Positions 24,029 through 32,655 of a stretch of 36,799 bases of DNA are shown here, piece by piece. A program made the translations under genes and the position numbers. The notes under the pieces were generated by a model. The model was not told the origin of the DNA and did not search any database. It saw nothing but the letters and a program-made list of their open reading frames with translations. The DNA is from a bacterium (lineage in GTDB: Bacteria > CAYTYR01 > UBA6262): assembly GCA_028712895.1 (NCBI GenBank), contig JAQTPL010000019.1, forward strand, positions 1-36,799, in the 5' to 3' direction. Within the stretch, counting starts at the first letter, position 1. Every line of letters starts with the position of its first letter.

Positions 24029-25633
24029 TTAACCTGCTTTATGCCACCTTTTTTTGACCATATCCAAAAAAGCGTCTGTCTGTTCCACTTTGAGCAACGA
24101 GATCAGCAGCAGGTAAAGGACAGCTATCACCAGGCCGACCATTCCTAAGCTGAGTATTTGGCCAAAAAAAGTATTTTGGGCAAAGATAAGACTGAGTTTG
24201 GACAGGCAAAACACACCTGCTCCTACCGAGATCAAGCCGGAGATAATGGTTTTTATAAAATCAACGGCTAACTGCTTTAATTTTAATTTACCGATCTTCC
24301 TCTGTAAATAGATCAGCAATAAACCCATTTGCACCATGGCGGCGATCGAGCTGGCCAAGGCCAGGCCATTTTGCGCCATCAGCGTGATCAAAAGCAAACT
24401 GAGGACAATATTGCTAACTACTGCGGTCACTGCCAGTTTGACCGGGGTCTTTGTATCACTGAGAGCATAAAACGACCTGATCAGGACATAATTCACGGCT
24501 AAAGCAAAGGTGCCGATGGCAAAATATACCAGTACTCCTGAAGTCAGGATCGTGGCCTGCCGGTCAAAAACTCCCCTTTCAAAAAGGAACCTGATCACCG
24601 GCAGGCTCAGGAATACTAAGCCGAGCGTTAACGGTACGGTAATGATCAAACATACCCTGATCGCCTTGGAAACTATTTCCCTGAATTTTTCATGCTCATT
24701 CAAAGCTATATGCCAGGATAAACTGGGGAAAATCGCGGTAGAAACCGCCACCCCAAAAACACTGGGCGCGACCTGGTTAATAAGATTGGCATAATTCAGC
24801 GCGGAAATACTGCCGGCGGAAAGGCCGGAAGCCAGTATCTTGCTGATCACAATATTCAATTGGTTCACGGAAAGCCCCAGGATCAAGGGGAACCAAAGAA
24901 CCCCGATTTTTTTGATCCCTTCCTGTTCTAAGCTGAATTTCGGGAGGTAGCGCAATCCTTTTTTATATAAGAAGGGCAGGTTTATCACGGTGATGAGCAC
25001 TCCACCCAGGAGTGCCCCGATTACCAGAGCATAAATATCAATGAATGGAGCTAATAAAAGCATACAAACTATATTGGCTGTATTTAAGAGCAGCGGTTGT
25101 AAAGCCGGTACCGTGAAATGATGATATGAATTAAGAATAGCGCCAAAAAGAGAAGCCAGCCCGAGGAAAATAATGGCCGGAAAAAACCAGCGGGTAAGCC
25201 TGATCGTCAGATCTAAGGTTTCACCCTTAAAGCCTGGAGCAACGAGGCGGGTCAGGGTGGGAGCAAAAATTATCCCAAATAAAGTCATCAGGATCAAGGC
25301 TATAAGAAGGATGTTAAATATGCCGGACGCCAGCTTTTGCGCCTCATGTTCCTGGTGTTTAGCCAAATAAGTAGTATAAACAGGTATAAAAGCGCTGGTT
25401 AACGCCCCACCAGCCAGCACATCCCTGAGAAGTTCCGGGATATTGGAAGCCACAAAATAGGCGTCAGTCTTATAGGTAGCGCCAAATTTTGCCGCTAAAA
25501 TAAAACTGCCAATAAAGCCAAATACCTTGCTAATCAAGGCTATCACCGTGATCATCACGGTAGCATTGGCAATTACCTTTGTTGGGGTCGCTGCATCTGT
25601 TATTTGCTGGTCCGTTGAAATATCATTATTCAT
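24029..25633 (-). CDS. murJ: MurJ/MviN-family lipid II flippase
   Basis: MOP-superfamily integral membrane protein of 534 residues with about 14 predicted TMs, the usual number. It flips undecaprenyl-pyrophosphate-linked peptidoglycan precursor. Recognition rests on the N-terminal block FGATYKTDAYFVASNIPELL followed by GGALTSAFIPVY, the classic MurJ signature, and on TRLVAPGF and NSYHHFTVPALQPLLLN. The first 20 or so residues are an uncharged polar extension. No Shine-Dalgarno site is visible; instead a perfect extended -10 sits 8 nt before the ATG, so the mRNA may be leaderless. Placement inside a glycan cluster is unusual for the housekeeping gene. It could serve peptidoglycan or a cluster-specific lipid-linked sugar. 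Confidence 0.93.
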   Translation of the reverse strand: MNNDISTDQQITDAATPTKVIANATVMITVIALISKVFGFIGSFILAAKFGATYKTDAYFVASNIPELLRDVLAGGALTSAFIPVYTTYLAKHQEHEAQKLASGIFNILLIALILMTLFGIIFAPTLTRLVAPGFKGETLDLTIRLTRWFFPAIIFLGLASLFGAILNSYHHFTVPALQPLLLNTANIVCMLLLAPFIDIYALVIGALLGGVLITVINLPFLYKKGLRYLPKFSLEQEGIKKIGVLWFPLILGLSVNQLNIVISKILASGLSAGSISALNYANLINQVAPSVFGVAVSTAIFPSLSWHIALNEHEKFREIVSKAIRVCLIITVPLTLGLVFLSLPVIRFLFERGVFDRQATILTSGVLVYFAIGTFALAVNYVLIRSFYALSDTKTPVKLAVTAVVSNIVLSLLLITLMAQNGLALASSIAAMVQMGLLLIYLQRKIGKLKLKQLAVDFIKTIISGLISVGAGVFCLSKLSLIFAQNTFFGQILSLGMVGLVIAVLYLLLISLLKVEQTDAFLDMVKKRWHKAG

Positions 25634-25641
25634 ATTTTTTA

Positions 25642-25650
25642 ATTATAGCA
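25642..25650 (-). promoter_or_regulatory. Extended -10 promoter giving a probably leaderless murJ mRNA
   Basis: On the - strand TGCTATAAT (25642-25650) is an extended -10 with perfect hexamer, only 8 nt before the murJ ATG (25631-25633). Transcription would begin at or next to the start codon. No -35 or ribosome site is evident. Confidence 0.55.
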
Positions 25651-25675
25651 TAAAGGAAGGAAATTGGGAAGATTT

Positions 25676-26791
25676 TTAGCGGTTTTTTGGGGTCAATGCT
25701 TCCTGATAGACCTTAAGGTGTTCTTTGGCCGCTGCTTCCCAGGAAAACTGACTGGCTCTTTGGAATCCTTTTTCCCTGAGCTGCTGGCGCAGGTCCTGGT
25801 TGCTTAAGACATTGTCAATAGCCTGGATAAAACCGGCCAAATCAGCAGGGTTAATGAGCACTGCCGCCGCCCCGGCAACTTCAGGCACTGCGGCAGCATT
25901 GGAGCAGACCACCGGAGTACCGCAGGCCAGGGCCTCTAATACCGACAGGCCAAACCCTTCATCAGTTGACGGGAAAGCCAGCAATCCGGCCTGGGTGTAA
26001 AGCGCCGGGAGATCTTCTTCCGGGAAATAGCCGGTAAAAACTATTTTTTCTCCCATCTGCAAAGCTTCAATAGTCCTGTAAATTTCCTTGCGGCGCAGGT
26101 CTTGCTGGCCGGTTATGACCAGTTTATATTCCTGTGCCGCCTGGCTTTGGCTGAAGGCAGCGATCAGCGCCGGGATATTCTTGCGTTTTTCATGATTACC
26201 GACATATAATATATATTTTCCCGGAAGATTATATTTTGCCAGCCGCAGGTAAGGGTCCCTCACCGGCTGATATTTAGCATCCACCGCCGGATAAATAACC
26301 CTGATTTTTGACTCTGGTACATGAATAGTATGCATAATATCTTGCTTGCTGTATTCGGAATCAGTAATGATCAATCTGGAATGACGGCAGGCAAACCCGA
26401 TCATATAAGCCGCATAGAACCTGGCGGGAATACTCTGGCAGGCGCCGGAAGATCTTAAACAGGAGAGATCATGTATGGTCACTACAAAAGGGGTTTTTTT
26501 GCGCAGTGCCACATTAAAATTCGGGAAATGAGCCAGATCTGGTTTAAGCGCAGACAGGTAATAGGTTAAGATGGCCTGTTCTTTCAAGCCGTACAATCTG
26601 GTCCGGCTTAGCGACCTCAGCAAAACAGTATGTTCAAGCCGGCCTAAATATATTTCATTGCCGCTGTTCAGGAATACGGTCGGCTGGATATCTTCTCCTG
26701 GAGCCAGCCGGTCAATATTTCCAATCATATTCTGTACATAGCGCCCGATACCGGTATGGCCCAGCATACGCGCATCAATAAACACTCTCAT
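25676..26791 (-). CDS. GT4-family glycosyltransferase (mannosyltransferase-like)
   Basis: GT-B retaining glycosyltransferase of 371 residues. RVFIDARMLGHTGIGRYV at the N-terminus and VVTIHDLSCL, then SEYSKQDIMH and VIYPAVDAKYQPV, are the wording of the bacterial mannosyltransferase-like GT4 branch. The C-terminal domain has YILYVGNHEKRKNIPALI, IVFTGYFPEEDLPALY and the intact acidic site STDEGFGLSVLEALACGTPVV. ATG 26791 overlaps the upstream stop (ATGA). Given the guanylyltransferase-like genes in the same locus, GDP-mannose is a reasonable but unproven donor. The last gene of the right-hand operon, it ends 42 nt before murJ. Confidence 0.91.
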   Translation of the reverse strand: MRVFIDARMLGHTGIGRYVQNMIGNIDRLAPGEDIQPTVFLNSGNEIYLGRLEHTVLLRSLSRTRLYGLKEQAILTYYLSALKPDLAHFPNFNVALRKKTPFVVTIHDLSCLRSSGACQSIPARFYAAYMIGFACRHSRLIITDSEYSKQDIMHTIHVPESKIRVIYPAVDAKYQPVRDPYLRLAKYNLPGKYILYVGNHEKRKNIPALIAAFSQSQAAQEYKLVITGQQDLRRKEIYRTIEALQMGEKIVFTGYFPEEDLPALYTQAGLLAFPSTDEGFGLSVLEALACGTPVVCSNAAAVPEVAGAAAVLINPADLAGFIQAIDNVLSNQDLRQQLREKGFQRASQFSWEAAAKEHLKVYQEALTPKNR

Positions 26792-27891
26792 AAAAATCCA
26801 TCAATATAAGCCTTGATGGATTTTTTAAATATTTCTTTATCGAACTTAAGGGCCTGGGCCCGGATAATGTCTGGATTGAACTTCAACTGCCTGAATTGCT
26901 CCACTGCCTTGATCAGGGAGGCTGGAGTTTGTTCTGAAAAAAAGACCCCGGTTTGCCCATCCACCACAGTTTCTAAAGCCCCGCCAGCGGCAAAGGCAAT
27001 GACCGGCCGACCGGCAGCCATCGCCTCTACCGGAGCTATGCCAAAGTCTTCTTCCCCAGGGAAGATAAAAGCCTGGCATTGGCTGCAGTGTTCTGATATT
27101 ACTTCATCAGAGACCCGGCCCAGGAATTGGATGTTAGATCTTGCCATCTGCTGCAGGTTCTTTTTATCCGGTCCTTCACCGATGATTACCAAAGGCAGGC
27201 CTAACTGGTTAAACGCCTCAACTACAATATCCACCCTTTTGTATGGATTTAGACGAGAAACTAAAAGAAAATAGTCTTTCAATCGCAGTGCGATCTTGAA
27301 CCTGGCAGTTTCCACCGGCGGATAGATCACAGCAGAGTCCAAGCCGTAGCAGCGCTTGATCCGGTCGCGGATAAGATTAGAAATGGCAATGAACTTGTCC
27401 ACCCGGTTATTAGTGCGCAAATCCCATCTTTTTAAATAATGGATGCATCCCTTTAAACCTAATTCAGCCCAGGACGGGATATGTTCCCGTTCGACATATT
27501 TTTCATAGCTCCAGACCCAGCGCATCGGAGTATAACAATAACAGACATGCAAGATTTTTGGCGCATGCTTAACTCCCTTGGCCCAGGCACTGGAGGAAGA
27601 AAGGATCAGGTCGTAGCCGGTAAAATCAAAAGATTCTATAGCCCAGGGATAAAAAACCAGGTACTTTTTGAAATGCTTTTTTAACCAGGGGAATTTCTGC
27701 ATGAACGAAGTATGGATATCCATTTTCCGGAAGGAATCCGGCATCTGTTCCGGCAGGTAAATAGCAGTATAAATAGGTGCTTCCGGGTAAAGTTCGTGTA
27801 ACGCTTCCACTACTCTTTCCGCCCCGCCGTATTGGTTTAAATAATCATGCACAATAGCTATTTTCAGTTCTGGCGTCTTTTTATTTATCAT
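26788..27891 (-). CDS. GT4-family glycosyltransferase (WbaZ-like)
   Basis: GT-B retaining glycosyltransferase of 367 residues. The motifs IAIVHDYLNQYGGAERVVEA, CYCYTPMRWVWS and VIYPPVETARF are shared with WbaZ-like mannosyltransferases of O-antigen clusters. The C-terminal domain has FLLVSRLNPYKRVDIVVEAF, FLGRVSDE and the intact EEDFGIAPVEAMAAGRPVIA. The start ATG 27891 lies inside the end of the upstream membrane protein gene (11-nt overlap), and its own stop overlaps the next start as ATGA. The donor is likely GDP-mannose by analogy. Confidence 0.91.
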   Translation of the reverse strand: MINKKTPELKIAIVHDYLNQYGGAERVVEALHELYPEAPIYTAIYLPEQMPDSFRKMDIHTSFMQKFPWLKKHFKKYLVFYPWAIESFDFTGYDLILSSSSAWAKGVKHAPKILHVCYCYTPMRWVWSYEKYVEREHIPSWAELGLKGCIHYLKRWDLRTNNRVDKFIAISNLIRDRIKRCYGLDSAVIYPPVETARFKIALRLKDYFLLVSRLNPYKRVDIVVEAFNQLGLPLVIIGEGPDKKNLQQMARSNIQFLGRVSDEVISEHCSQCQAFIFPGEEDFGIAPVEAMAAGRPVIAFAAGGALETVVDGQTGVFFSEQTPASLIKAVEQFRQLKFNPDIIRAQALKFDKEIFKKSIKAYIDGFL

Positions 27892-30100
27892 AAAGCACCG
27901 CTACTTCACCGCTTATGAGATTCACTAATTTTACTTTGTTTATCCAGACAGAGCCAATTTCCCGTTGGACAAAAAGGAAGGTAGGCTTATATGGTATCCT
28001 GGCCATTTTAAACGTGTAAGGCTTCCATTCCAGCGAATCGATTTTGATCGAGGAGATCAAGCTACCATCAGCGTATATCTCACACCGTCCGCTGCCAGGT
28101 TGATCAGTTTTAGCTGTAAACTCTAATTGATATGGCTGCTGATCAGCAAAAACCCCTTCAAATTTATATTCCTTTTGGACAGATGCTTCATACAATCGGA
28201 CATTAGAAAGCCAGGTTTTACCAGGGCTGCGTTGCCGCAACTCTATTAAGATATTATCTTCATCCGGAATAAAGGCTAGGTAGTATTTTGTCTCTGCTTT
28301 TTCCGTAACCACAATCCTTTTTCCAGCAAAATCTACCCGAAAACTTCCTGGCCGATCTGTGGCAGCATTAAAAGAAAGAATGTAAGTCTTTTTTTTATCT
28401 ATTATTACTTCTTGCTTGAGCGCATCATGCCCGGCATCTTGCCGGGCAAAAATCAAGGCTCCTTTTATATCCACAGCAGATTGTATTGCCAATCCCCCGC
28501 CACCCCATTTTGTCCATTTCAAATAATTACCCTGGTGGTCTTTCAATTCAAATTCCGGATCCTGCAATAAATTCTTTTCATCAGTCAACTGTAGCTTGAT
28601 GTCTTTTACTACTTCATATACCCGCACCTTATCATCAGAGTTAAACACTTCTTTAAGTCTGCTTCCTGACGCACGGATAAAAGCCATCAAATATTGCTCG
28701 GATCTAAATAAACTGGACTGGTCACTTCTGCTGGCAATAATAAAGTCATACCCCCCAGTTATGAGGCGTTGCCATTGTATATCCGGTCCATCCAGACTAT
28801 TGATCCCGTTTACTTCCATCCCCGAGTATAAACCGACAAAACCAGGCTGTGCAGACATAATATGTATCCGGTTGAAATTGTTTCTGGCAATAAATTCGGC
28901 TGCCGCCGCATAATTTTTTGCAATCGGTGGATAAAATAAGCTGTTTTTATGCAAATTAACCACGTAACTTATATCCAAATAACCATAGGCTAACGTCAAA
29001 GCTATAACCACTGCCATGGCCACTTTCCCGGAGTCATTTTCCGGTAATACCACCCGAGAGCGCAGAGCTTTCGCGCCTATTGCGGCCAGGCCGGTGATCC
29101 CATATAAAAAATAATATATCAGGAACGGAATAATGGGGATCAGCCATCTTCCGCTGACCTCCCTATAGGTTAAAAATAAGAAGATGTAGCATAATGAATA
29201 CAGATCCATGATCCTTATTTTTTTGGTCACTTTAAAAAAGAATCCGGCTATCACTGTTACGGTAATGGCATAAGCCAGAGCCGGCCAATGGCTTATAAAT
29301 CTAAAAGGAACCAGGATTTGGGGAATGCCGGATTTGCTGTACCAAAAACATCTTCCAATAAAACCAGGCATATTGGCAAACATGTGCTCTAACTGACCCA
29401 AGACCTGGCTTTTTAGGAGATTTAATTCGAATAGCGCCGGAATTGCGAACAAGGCAAGAAAAACCGCGGTCTTGATGGGCTTTTTCCGGATCGCACCATA
29501 TATAGCCATGACCGGCACGAGTAAATATCCGACATCCCGCAGGAAACTCGCCAAGAGAAAAGCAATAATACCGAGTATTAAATACCTAGCGGCCCGGGGC
29601 AGGTCTTTTTCCTCGAGATATGTCTCAAAACAATAGATACTGCCAAGCAGAGTGAATATGAACGGTATCTCAGTAACCAGCTTATTAGCAGCAAAGAAGA
29701 TATCCGGGTTTATTATCGTTAATAACACTACCAGGCCAGGGTAAACCCACCGCGGGCCGGCTTCACGCGCCAAGATCTTGAATAATGTATAGGCAAATGC
29801 AGCAATGAATATGATGTTAAGTAGCTTGGCCATGATCACGGTTAAATATATATTGCCGGAAAATAGATAATTCAAGGAAACTAATCCCACAAAATATAGC
29901 CCATGGTTAGAAAGATTGCTGATAAAAAGCTGCCTGAGCGAGATTATTAAAGAATAAAAATTATGGAAATTCACACTCATCAACCGAGTTACATTAATGA
30001 AATGAGCCTGATCATCAAACCCAAAACGGTAATTCAGACACAGGACATACAACACCAGGACCATTACACCGCTATACCAATAAAGCCGTTTTGCTTTCAT
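27881..30100 (-). CDS. GT-C-like membrane glycosyltransferase with periplasmic beta-sandwich tail
   Basis: Polytopic protein of 739 residues, the longest in the window. About ten TMs span residues 10-380. The first external loop carries FGFDDQAHF (Asp29, Asp30), in the place of the catalytic acid of GT-C enzymes that use polyprenyl-phosphate sugars. Residues 385-500 resemble the small periplasmic domain of GT39/GT83-type proteins (AAAAEFIARNNF, then MSAQPGFVGLYSG). Two further beta-rich domains follow, about 510-640 (NLLQDPEFELK, a CBM-like opening) and 645-739, both ending in repeated wording on structure and ligand. ATG 30100 overlaps the upstream TAA as TAATG. It could add a sugar after flipping or act as the missing polymerase. 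I do not recognise a named family. Confidence 0.72.
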   Translation of the reverse strand: MKAKRLYWYSGVMVLVLYVLCLNYRFGFDDQAHFINVTRLMSVNFHNFYSLIISLRQLFISNLSNHGLYFVGLVSLNYLFSGNIYLTVIMAKLLNIIFIAAFAYTLFKILAREAGPRWVYPGLVVLLTIINPDIFFAANKLVTEIPFIFTLLGSIYCFETYLEEKDLPRAARYLILGIIAFLLASFLRDVGYLLVPVMAIYGAIRKKPIKTAVFLALFAIPALFELNLLKSQVLGQLEHMFANMPGFIGRCFWYSKSGIPQILVPFRFISHWPALAYAITVTVIAGFFFKVTKKIRIMDLYSLCYIFLFLTYREVSGRWLIPIIPFLIYYFLYGITGLAAIGAKALRSRVVLPENDSGKVAMAVVIALTLAYGYLDISYVVNLHKNSLFYPPIAKNYAAAAEFIARNNFNRIHIMSAQPGFVGLYSGMEVNGINSLDGPDIQWQRLITGGYDFIIASRSDQSSLFRSEQYLMAFIRASGSRLKEVFNSDDKVRVYEVVKDIKLQLTDEKNLLQDPEFELKDHQGNYLKWTKWGGGGLAIQSAVDIKGALIFARQDAGHDALKQEVIIDKKKTYILSFNAATDRPGSFRVDFAGKRIVVTEKAETKYYLAFIPDEDNILIELRQRSPGKTWLSNVRLYEASVQKEYKFEGVFADQQPYQLEFTAKTDQPGSGRCEIYADGSLISSIKIDSLEWKPYTFKMARIPYKPTFLFVQREIGSVWINKVKLVNLISGEVAVLYDK

Positions 30101-31206
30101 TATTCTTGATCCTTTGGCAACTGGGCAATAAAAGAGTCGATGTTAGTCTGGATATTAAAAAGTGCCTGGACCCGTTTCGCTGCCTGCGCGGTTATCGCGA
30201 CCTTGCGGTTTTTATCAGACAGCAGCATAGATATTGCCTGGCTGAAAGCCAGCACATTACCCCGTTCAACTAAAATACCACTGTCTTCTCCTACCACTTC
30301 AGGAATGCCACCCACCCGGCTGGCGATGACCGGTACTCCGCAAGCCATAGCTTCGACCAAAACCCGGCCAAACGATTCGGACTCTGAAGAGAGCACAAAC
30401 ACATCCAGACTTTTTATAATGCCAATTATGTCTTCCCTGAAACCAGTAAAGATAACTTTATCTTTAAGTCCTCTTCCCGTCACTAATTTTTCGATCTTCC
30501 GCCGGTAACTTCCATCACTGCCAAAATCCCCACCAACTATCAAGAAACAAGCTTCTGGCTGGACTTTCAACACCAGTTCTGCAGCTTGTACAAAATATTC
30601 AAATCCCTTACCTGCGTTAAGTCTGCCGGCCATACCTACCAGCAGCGCTCCCGGTGCCAGACTGTATTCTTTCCTGATATCCACTGCTGGAGTCTTTTCG
30701 TATTCAATTACATCTACTCCGTTATAAATAACAGTCATTTTATGGCTGCGGCGCAAACCCGGTAAAAACCTTTGACGAACCGCCTGAGAAACCAATAATA
30801 CTTTATCAGCCAGAAAAAAAGAAATAACATCCAATACCGGATGCCTGTACAGGACTCTCACGTGCCAGAGCAAAGGTTTATGCGCCAGTTTAGCCGCCAC
30901 CCCTCCGACCAGGTTACTCTTCAGGGAATTGGCATGGACGACGTCAACTTGTTCACGGAAAATTATATCCTGGATTTCTTTCACTGCCTGCCAATATGCC
31001 GATAAGTTTAGGTTTTTTAACACCGGCATTGCCAACGTTCTTACCGGTAACCCCAGGACCACTGCTTCACGCTGTAACTCACCTTCAGGACACAATAGAA
31101 CCGGCTGGCAGATATCCCGCGGCAATGCCTTCAGCAGGGCCAGCAGGTTCATCTGCCCGCCGCCTATTTCCCGATGATCTTCGATAAACAGTATTTTTGG
31201 GATCAT
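30100..31206 (-). CDS. GT4-family glycosyltransferase
   Basis: GT-B retaining glycosyltransferase of 368 residues. N-terminal KILFIEDHREIGGGQMNLLAL has the acceptor-side glycine loop, and HANSLKSNLVGGVAAKLA and WHVRVLYRHP follow as in EpsD/EpsF-type relatives. The C-terminal domain has VGMAGRLNAGKGFEYFVQAA, VIFTGFREDI and the intact ESFGRVLVEAMACGVPVIAS. ATG 31206 overlaps the flippase stop as ATGA. It is similar throughout to the GT4 at 34848 (shared GGGQMN/GGGEKS loop, HVRxxxxH segment, VGGIPE), so the two look like paralogues. Confidence 0.9.
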   Translation of the reverse strand: MIPKILFIEDHREIGGGQMNLLALLKALPRDICQPVLLCPEGELQREAVVLGLPVRTLAMPVLKNLNLSAYWQAVKEIQDIIFREQVDVVHANSLKSNLVGGVAAKLAHKPLLWHVRVLYRHPVLDVISFFLADKVLLVSQAVRQRFLPGLRRSHKMTVIYNGVDVIEYEKTPAVDIRKEYSLAPGALLVGMAGRLNAGKGFEYFVQAAELVLKVQPEACFLIVGGDFGSDGSYRRKIEKLVTGRGLKDKVIFTGFREDIIGIIKSLDVFVLSSESESFGRVLVEAMACGVPVIASRVGGIPEVVGEDSGILVERGNVLAFSQAISMLLSDKNRKVAITAQAAKRVQALFNIQTNIDSFIAQLPKDQE

Positions 31207-32621
31207 TTATTTTTCCTGAACACTTTGGCGAAAAGATCCCGGTCCTGTGTGTTAATCCCTTTAAATAAATACAGGCAGGCCACATAAATGACCGCGCCAA
31301 TCGCCATCCTGACGAGCACCGGCAAATCAATCCAATAGATGCCCAGGCCCATGAGCATGCCGCTGGCCAGTATCGGCCACCAACTGAACATTAGTTTGCC
31401 TACGAATTTGTTCATAAAATATAATCCCATTGCCAGGCCGAAGCCCTGGGAGATCAGAGTGGTTATACTGGAGCCGATAAAACTAAATTTGGGAATCAAG
31501 AGGAGGTTAAATAGCACGCTAATGAGAGTCATTAACCCCATCATCAAGGTGTTAATCTTCTGCCGGTTAATGGCGGTAAAACCCTGCGATTGGATATAGC
31601 CGATAAAGATCGTGGCCTCGGTCACGCAGAGAATGGCCAGAGCACCAGCAGCCGGCGCGTATTTAGCCCCATACAGAAAATCGATGATCGGACCGGCCAG
31701 GATAGCACCGCCGACCGCTAGGAGCACAGCCAGAATAATGATATATTTCATGCCGTATTGGTATACCCGGTGAAAATAATCCCGGTCGGTATGATAATAC
31801 TGGGACAGGAGCGGATACAGGGAGCAACTTATCGCCATAGGTATGACCCCCAACGCCTCGGTCAACCGGTAAGCAGCGGCATAATAGCCAATGTCCAGGT
31901 CGGTGCGCATTTTCGAGAGAAACAATACATCGATCCGGTTGTTGGTTATGACGAATAGGCTCATCATGATCAAAGGCCAGGATTCCTTGAACAGGTAACG
32001 CCACACCTTAAGGTCGACCCGGAAATCAGGATGCACCAGCGTTCGCGAAATATACATGAGAAAAACCAGTCCGGGGATAAGATAGAATGCGAAAGCCAGG
32101 ACAAAATAAGCCAGCCCCATCTTCGCCACAATACCGACAAAAATAAGGGTCGATAATAACAGGCCGCCGAATACATTAACAGCGGTAGGATATTTCATCG
32201 CCAGATTGGCCTGAAAGATCGTCTCGTACATCTGGTTAAAAGTCATGAAAGCCAGGTAGATCGAAGACACAGTTATTAGCTTGGTAGTATCTATCGGGTA
32301 ATGCAACAGCCAAACTGACACTATACACGCTATTATACCGATCAGGGTCAGGAGGGATTTCATTAAAATAGCATTGCCGAGCAAGAGGGACGCTCTCCCC
32401 TTTTCCCGGGCGATATCGCGCACCAGGATATCATCCATGCCAAATTTAGAGATTATGGCAAAGAACCCGATGAAGGAAAATATCAGGTTATAAATACCAA
32501 AATTCTCCCCGCCCAGATAGCGGGCCAGGTAAATGGTGACCGCCAAGCCGATGACTTTAGTGACCAACTGCCCGGCTATAACGATACCGGTGTTCTTAAA
32601 GACTTTCCTGGGCATGTTCAT
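31203..32621 (-). CDS. Wzx-type polysaccharide flippase (oligosaccharide repeat-unit transporter)
   Basis: MOP-superfamily membrane protein of 472 residues with 12-14 predicted TMs. It is expected to flip an undecaprenyl-pyrophosphate-linked oligosaccharide to the periplasm. The N-terminus KNTGIVIAGQLVTKVIGLAV followed by IYLARYLGGENFGIYN is typical of the PST/RfbX group. The DILVRDIAREKGRA loop and the ALGVIPMAISCSLYPLLS segment fit too. The start may be ATG 32621 or ATG 32615; neither has a clear ribosome site. It is coupled to the downstream GT4 by ATGA. Together with murJ the window holds two MOP flippases, of which this one is the better candidate for the cluster glycan. Confidence 0.9.
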   Translation of the reverse strand: MNMPRKVFKNTGIVIAGQLVTKVIGLAVTIYLARYLGGENFGIYNLIFSFIGFFAIISKFGMDDILVRDIAREKGRASLLLGNAILMKSLLTLIGIIACIVSVWLLHYPIDTTKLITVSSIYLAFMTFNQMYETIFQANLAMKYPTAVNVFGGLLLSTLIFVGIVAKMGLAYFVLAFAFYLIPGLVFLMYISRTLVHPDFRVDLKVWRYLFKESWPLIMMSLFVITNNRIDVLFLSKMRTDLDIGYYAAAYRLTEALGVIPMAISCSLYPLLSQYYHTDRDYFHRVYQYGMKYIIILAVLLAVGGAILAGPIIDFLYGAKYAPAAGALAILCVTEATIFIGYIQSQGFTAINRQKINTLMMGLMTLISVLFNLLLIPKFSFIGSSITTLISQGFGLAMGLYFMNKFVGKLMFSWWPILASGMLMGLGIYWIDLPVLVRMAIGAVIYVACLYLFKGINTQDRDLFAKVFRKNK

Positions 32622-32655
32622 GCGGCTTGACCCGATCCTTTTTCACTCAGAATAT

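Noticed and set aside
31203-32621. Second murJ copy
   Set aside because: Length, N-terminal wording (ARYLGGENFGIYN) and operon coupling with glycosyltransferases fit a PST/RfbX-type Wzx flippase; the MurJ signature is present only in the gene at 24029.
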